A stretch of 57,052 bases of DNA, from positions 1 through 57,052 of the forward strand of contig JAEOUH010000033.1 of the NCBI GenBank assembly GCA_016839365.1, written 5' to 3'. Positions 53,472-57,052 of the stretch are shown one piece after another (the stretch's first letter is position 1; every line of letters starts with the position of its first letter). The notes under the pieces are model-generated. The model saw only the letters and a program-made list of their open reading frames with translations, made no database searches and was not told the DNA's origin. This DNA is from Candidatus Hermodarchaeota archaeon (GTDB lineage: Archaea; Asgardarchaeota; Hermodarchaeia; Hermodarchaeales; Hermodarchaeaceae). The position numbers and the translations under genes are program-made.

Positions 53472-54641
53472 TTAGAAATCTATGGACTTGCCTTCATACA
53501 TATAGTGCCAGAAGCGTTCAATATCCTCGTTTGTCGGTTCGCGACAGTTGAATATATTGACAGCTGATTCTTGAGTGAATCGGATTAAATCATCATAATG
53601 TTTCTCGAATTTCTCCTTTGATATCCCGTAGGCTTTGAGGCTACGTGGAACTTCTAGCTCATCCATTATCTTCCACACAGCATCACGAAGTTTTAAGGTT
53701 GCTTTTATGTCATCGTCCTTTGAATCAGCCACGCCGATTGCCCGGGCAAGTTCACCGTACAAATTAGCACTCGTTTTCAGGGCAAACTCGATGGAGTAGG
53801 GCAGCACTATTCCTACGGTAATTCCATGGGGCATTTTGAAGATGGCACCCATAGCATGTCCAAAGGAGTGTGTGATACCCAAGAAGGAGTTGCTCCATGC
53901 TAATCCGCTGATAGTAGCCGCATTATGCAGTTTTTCACGTGCTTCGGAATCATCCGTGTTTTCATACACTTTGGGTAAATATTCCATGATCATTCGCGTG
54001 GAATGGATGCATAAGGCATTGCTAAAGTCATTCCGCCATTGAACAGTAAAGCCATCGATAGCCTGACCCAGCGCATCCATGCCTGACGACGCAATCACCT
54101 TTGGTGGCAACGACTTTGTTAGCGAGGGGTCTAGAATTGAGATATAGGGAATCAATTCGGGGTGGGTTAGTTCCATCTTATTACCATCCTTAGTATCTGT
54201 AATGACAGCAGCCCAAGTCGCATCAGCACCTGTACCAGATGTCGTTGGGATGGCAACAAGTATCGTTTTTGAAATGGTAATCGGGGTGAGAGGGGTGATG
54301 TCAATAATTGGATGATCCGGATGTTCGTTTAAAATCCGGGCGACTTTTGCGACATCCATCGCCGAACCACCACCCAAACCAATGATAATATCAGGATCAA
54401 ATGCCCGAACTTGCCTTGCACATGCCTGAGCTACTGTATCTGGAGGTTCAGAAGTAATATCATCGAAGTAGGCTACTTCTTTTTCGCTATCTTTCAACTT
54501 TTGCAGAACCTGCTTTAGAACGCCCAATTCTGAAAGGGTTTTATCCGTGACAACAAACACCCGTTGCCCTTCGAGTTCCTTGAGATGATCCAATGCATCT
54601 TCACCAAAGACGATGAGTCGTGGAGACCGGAAATACCACAT
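53472..54641 (-). CDS. Iron-containing alcohol dehydrogenase (group III)
   Basis: A 389-residue Fe-ADH. NAD(P)-binding is DIIIGLGGGSAMDVAKV; the metal region has GMDALGQAIDGFT and HSFGHAMGAIFKMPHG. In most members the second ligand is His (DALxHAIE); here it is Gln, as in a known subgroup. It probably interconverts an alcohol and an aldehyde; the aldehyde could be a substrate for the AOR-type enzyme encoded 36 bp downstream. ATG 54639-54641 has AGAGGT upstream. Confidence 0.92.
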   Translation of the reverse strand: MWYFRSPRLIVFGEDALDHLKELEGQRVFVVTDKTLSELGVLKQVLQKLKDSEKEVAYFDDITSEPPDTVAQACARQVRAFDPDIIIGLGGGSAMDVAKVARILNEHPDHPIIDITPLTPITISKTILVAIPTTSGTGADATWAAVITDTKDGNKMELTHPELIPYISILDPSLTKSLPPKVIASSGMDALGQAIDGFTVQWRNDFSNALCIHSTRMIMEYLPKVYENTDDSEAREKLHNAATISGLAWSNSFLGITHSFGHAMGAIFKMPHGITVGIVLPYSIEFALKTSANLYGELARAIGVADSKDDDIKATLKLRDAVWKIMDELEVPRSLKAYGISKEKFEKHYDDLIRFTQESAVNIFNCREPTNEDIERFWHYMYEGKSIDF

Positions 54642-54771
54642 AATTTACAACCTCTATCGTTTCATGAAATGATCACGAAGTGAATCCTTCGAGATTTGCA
54701 TTCACTGCTATGTTCCACTAAAAAAGTGAATAGGATAAGGAAATGCTAAGACCCTGTGAGTGCTTCCCAGA

Positions 54772-55179
54772 TTAGAATTCTGTTTTGATCATTTGTGCTG
54801 TTCTAACAAGTTCTTTTGCAGCTCGTGTTGCTCGCATGACTTTGGCACGATCACCGGTCAATTTCATCTTGCGTGTGAGCAGGGCTTTGATTGGATCTAA
54901 TCGACCTTCGATGATTTCCTGCCAGTTCGCTAGTTCACCTTCATAAATGAAAGCGGTTTCTTTTACACCCCGGTTCGATAATAGGGCGTGATCTCTGCAT
55001 TTCCCATGCCACAAATCCATCCACATCACCACCTCTTCATCAAAGCCAGCTTCTTTGTTTGGCCAAACAATGAAGAGGAAGTCACCTTCCCATGTTTCAG
55101 CGGCTTCAGCATAAGCTTCATTTTCGTTGAGGGTTTTAACAAATTGATCTATCCATTCAAGTGTACCAAATTGCACCAA
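54772..55179 (-). CDS. SCP2 sterol-carrier-like domain protein
   Basis: A 135-residue protein whose second half has ANWQEIIEGRLDPIKALLTRKMKLTGDRAKVMR, the SCP2-fold signature (LDP-kalltgk-k-GD). SCP2-like folds bind lipids or other hydrophobic molecules. TTG start 55177-55179 has GGTGA 6 bases upstream. It lies upstream of the alcohol dehydrogenase on the same strand with a 130-bp gap. Confidence 0.82.
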   Translation of the reverse strand: MVQFGTLEWIDQFVKTLNENEAYAEAAETWEGDFLFIVWPNKEAGFDEEVVMWMDLWHGKCRDHALLSNRGVKETAFIYEGELANWQEIIEGRLDPIKALLTRKMKLTGDRAKVMRATRAAKELVRTAQMIKTEF

Positions 55180-55321
55180 CTGTTTTCACCGGATTTTTCC
55201 AAGACTTAAAGAGCATTTAGCAAAATATGTGTTTAAATCCTGGGCTTTGTTCGAATAACTTGACCCGAATTGATTAATAGTAAGTGGAAAGGATGTTTGC
55301 AAGTTAAGTGGTGTGATTAAG

Positions 55322-56119
55322 ATGGCAAAATATACAATTGTCCAAATATCCGATCTACACGTGGGGGAATCTGGATATCGAAGAGACATGATTGTTTCTG
55401 CGGTTGATGAAATTAACAAGATGAAACCCAACCTAGTGATGGTATGTGGAGACCTCACTTGGAATGGCGTCCGAGAACAATTCAATGAAGCTCGTGATAT
55501 CCTCCAAAATATTGAAGCCCCCATCATATACACGATGGGTAATCATGATGCATCCAATGTGGGCTACTTGATTTTCGAAGAACTCTTTGGACCACGTTTC
55601 GTCCAATACCAAGACGATACTATATTCCTAATGGCGGCAGATAGCTCAGAACCTGACCTAGATACCGGCCATATAGGGCGTGAGGGTAGATCCTTCATTG
55701 ACAAAAGCTTCTCAGACGTCAATGAGGGCCTATTAAAGGTGTTCGCGTTACACCATCACCTTGTTCCGGTACCTCGTTCAGGCCGGGAACGAGATAATAT
55801 GGTGGATTCTGGGGATATGTTGGAGTTATTGATGCATAAGGGTGTTGGTTTGGTGCTGAGTGGTCACCGTCACTATCCGTGGGTATGGCGCCTGGAGAAT
55901 ATGGTGTTAGTGTACTCGGGGACCTGTGGTAGCATTCGACTTCGTGGAAGTCCCTGTCAAAATTATAACATCATCACTATTGGAAAAAGCACACTGGAAA
56001 TTTCCACTAAACTCATTGGTGGTCCTAGTCGACGACGCGGTCGCTATCGATGGGGTAAACGCGGTATCACCTCGCGAAGTGATTATTCTTTGGAATACAA
56101 AGACAATCCTGAAGAATAG
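55322..56119 (+). CDS. Calcineurin-like metallophosphoesterase
   Basis: About 265 residues. The metal-binding motifs are in order: QISDLHVG (DxH), VMVCGDLTWNG (GDLT), YTMGNHDAS (GNHD), FALHHHLVPVP and LSGHRHYPW (GHxH). The phosphodiesterase class III/CpdA-like fold acts on cyclic nucleotides, phospholipids or proteins; the substrate is unknown. The C-terminal 50 residues are basic. ATG 55322 was chosen over GTG 55313. Confidence 0.9.
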   Translation: MAKYTIVQISDLHVGESGYRRDMIVSAVDEINKMKPNLVMVCGDLTWNGVREQFNEARDILQNIEAPIIYTMGNHDASNVGYLIFEELFGPRFVQYQDDTIFLMAADSSEPDLDTGHIGREGRSFIDKSFSDVNEGLLKVFALHHHLVPVPRSGRERDNMVDSGDMLELLMHKGVGLVLSGHRHYPWVWRLENMVLVYSGTCGSIRLRGSPCQNYNIITIGKSTLEISTKLIGGPSRRRGRYRWGKRGITSRSDYSLEYKDNPEE

Positions 56120-56253
56120 AATAAAGAGAGGAAAGTTATTTCTTCAGTTCTTGCGTTTTCTCCATGACACTAATTTGAGGATTGAATGCTCCCACATTAC
56201 ATAATAGTAAAGAATCGAAGAACCGATGAGGAAGATATTCGAAAAATCTCAAT

Positions 56254-56463
56254 CTATTCTCTTTCTAAAAGGACACCCCATTCAGTGATTCCCACAACCC
56301 TCCAACCATATTTTGCCATCAGATTTGCTGCCTTAATGGGATTCGCTGGTGCGACGCGCTTAAGACCTTCGGCATGAACAAAGACATACCGTGATTGAAT
56401 TTTACCAGGATCAATTTTTCCAGAGAGAATATCTCTATCGTGGAACGTGACTTTTTCATCCAT
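56254..56463 (-). CDS. Small uncharacterised protein
   Basis: A 69-residue protein (MDEKVTFHDRDILSGKIDPG...), with a central basic helix (GLKRVAPANPIKAANLMAKYGW) and the C-terminal strand RVVGITEWGVLLERE. The ATG 56461-56463 was chosen over an upstream TTG. Composition and clean ends look like a real archaeal small protein; no family is known to me. Confidence 0.55.
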   Translation of the reverse strand: MDEKVTFHDRDILSGKIDPGKIQSRYVFVHAEGLKRVAPANPIKAANLMAKYGWRVVGITEWGVLLERE

Positions 56464-56742
56464 TTGAGTACCACTTTCCAAAAGTAACGAGGTTTCTACT
56501 TATTAGGCTTATTTTGGAGTAATTATGGATTTTGGCGGAGGATTGGGAAATGAATAGAGTTCTATGTAGCAGAGTAGGCATTTTGAATGACCAACGGAGC
56601 TCCGATTTATTAGTGCAACTTTTATTTAACTACATTTAAGCTCGAACAATGCTTAACGCACGAACAATTAATCGAACGAAAAGAACCGTACACATAATTT
56701 TTTTAAATTCAAAAAATCAGAGAATTCTTGTTGTTCTGAGGA

Positions 56743-57052
56743 ATGAGTGAAGCTAGAGATGGTGGTTTTTCCAATGCCACGGGGGTTGTCCTATATACTG
56801 CGGATATGAAACGATCAGAAAAATTCTACACAGAGATTCTAGGACTGAAGGTCGTGGAGTCGAAACCTTCATTCGTGACCTTGCAAGCAAAGAATCTAAG
56901 ACTATATCTGCACATTGCTGAAAAACCCCCAAAACATATGATGCAAAAAAGGTGAAAATCTTTCAAGTTACGTTTCAGATCGACGACATAGATATGACCT
57001 ACAGGCATCTAAAGCAAGCACAGGGGAACATCACCCACGGGATTGTCAAATA
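56743..57052 (+). CDS. VOC/glyoxalase-fold protein with a frameshift, truncated at window end
   Basis: From ATG 56743 the frame encodes GVVLYTADMKRSEKFYTEILGLKVVE, the typical VOC N-terminal motif, but stops at 56953-56955. The missing part continues in the -1 frame (VKIFQVTFQIDDIDMTYRHLK) and is open to 57052. The shift maps to a run of six A at 56945-56950; seven would restore one frame. An indel (sequencing error or true mutation) is likeliest. The VOC family includes dioxygenases, isomerases and resistance proteins; the specific role is unknown. Confidence 0.65.

Overview
The window is archaeal chromosomal DNA, about 45-50% GC by eye. Two complete transcription factor B genes, subunits of an A/V-type ATP synthase, a RIO1-type kinase, F420-linked enzymes (a methylene-H4MPT dehydrogenase and an FpoF/FrhB-like protein) and TATA-type promoters all point to Archaea. 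Many starts have GGTGA or GGAGG Shine-Dalgarno motifs, and TTG or GTG starts are frequent. The gene set (histidine degradation, tungsten aldehyde oxidoreductase, complex-I/hydrogenase-like membrane arm, PGF-type C-terminal anchor) fits an Asgard archaeon such as a Thor- or Heimdall-type lineage. That placement is inference; no ribosomal RNA or universal marker is present to prove it.

Layout. 1-8.9 kb: the 3' end of an NhaA antiporter, an MscS channel, a DUF6125-like protein, two tandem TFB genes with similar promoters and long leaders, a zinc-ribbon membrane protein, a RIO kinase, FdhD, a short reading frame interrupted by TAG, a 4-TM protein and an iron-sulfur flavoprotein. 9-17 kb: an ICMT-like methyltransferase, then the histidine utilisation locus (hutU, ftcD and hutI on +, hutH on -) enclosing a divergent SRPBCC/HxlR pair whose intergenic region is rich in GTAAC repeats. 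17-23 kb: an ABC exporter pair and a Ca2+-type P-type ATPase. 23-36 kb: ATP synthase subunits in three blocks (H-E; a small AtpZ-like protein plus C; I-K), interleaved with unrelated genes. Subunit K is a single 1146-residue protein made of 15 fused c-type hairpins, the most striking object in the window.

36-48.5 kb: cysS, then an operon J1-J2-K-L-M-N of complex-I-type membrane subunits, a divergent mobB with a translationally coupled 55-residue ORF, and an A-B-C block. The B subunit carries the C-x2-C signature of energy-converting [NiFe] hydrogenases rather than the CC of NuoB. Subunits D, H and I are absent. Next come mtd and an FpoF/FrhB-like F420 oxidoreductase, which suggests that F420H2 feeds a proton-pumping complex. 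48.5-57 kb: OsmC, HypD, two unrecognised proteins, an AOR-family tungstoenzyme, an iron-type alcohol dehydrogenase, an SCP2 protein, a metallophosphoesterase, a small protein and a frameshifted VOC-fold protein at the right edge.

Taken together, the window encodes amino-acid and aldehyde/alcohol catabolism yielding reduced ferredoxin, F420H2 and C1 units, and much (not all) of an ion-pumping oxidoreductase and an ATP synthase that could conserve that energy. No tRNA, rRNA, CRISPR array, insertion sequence or prophage was recognised.
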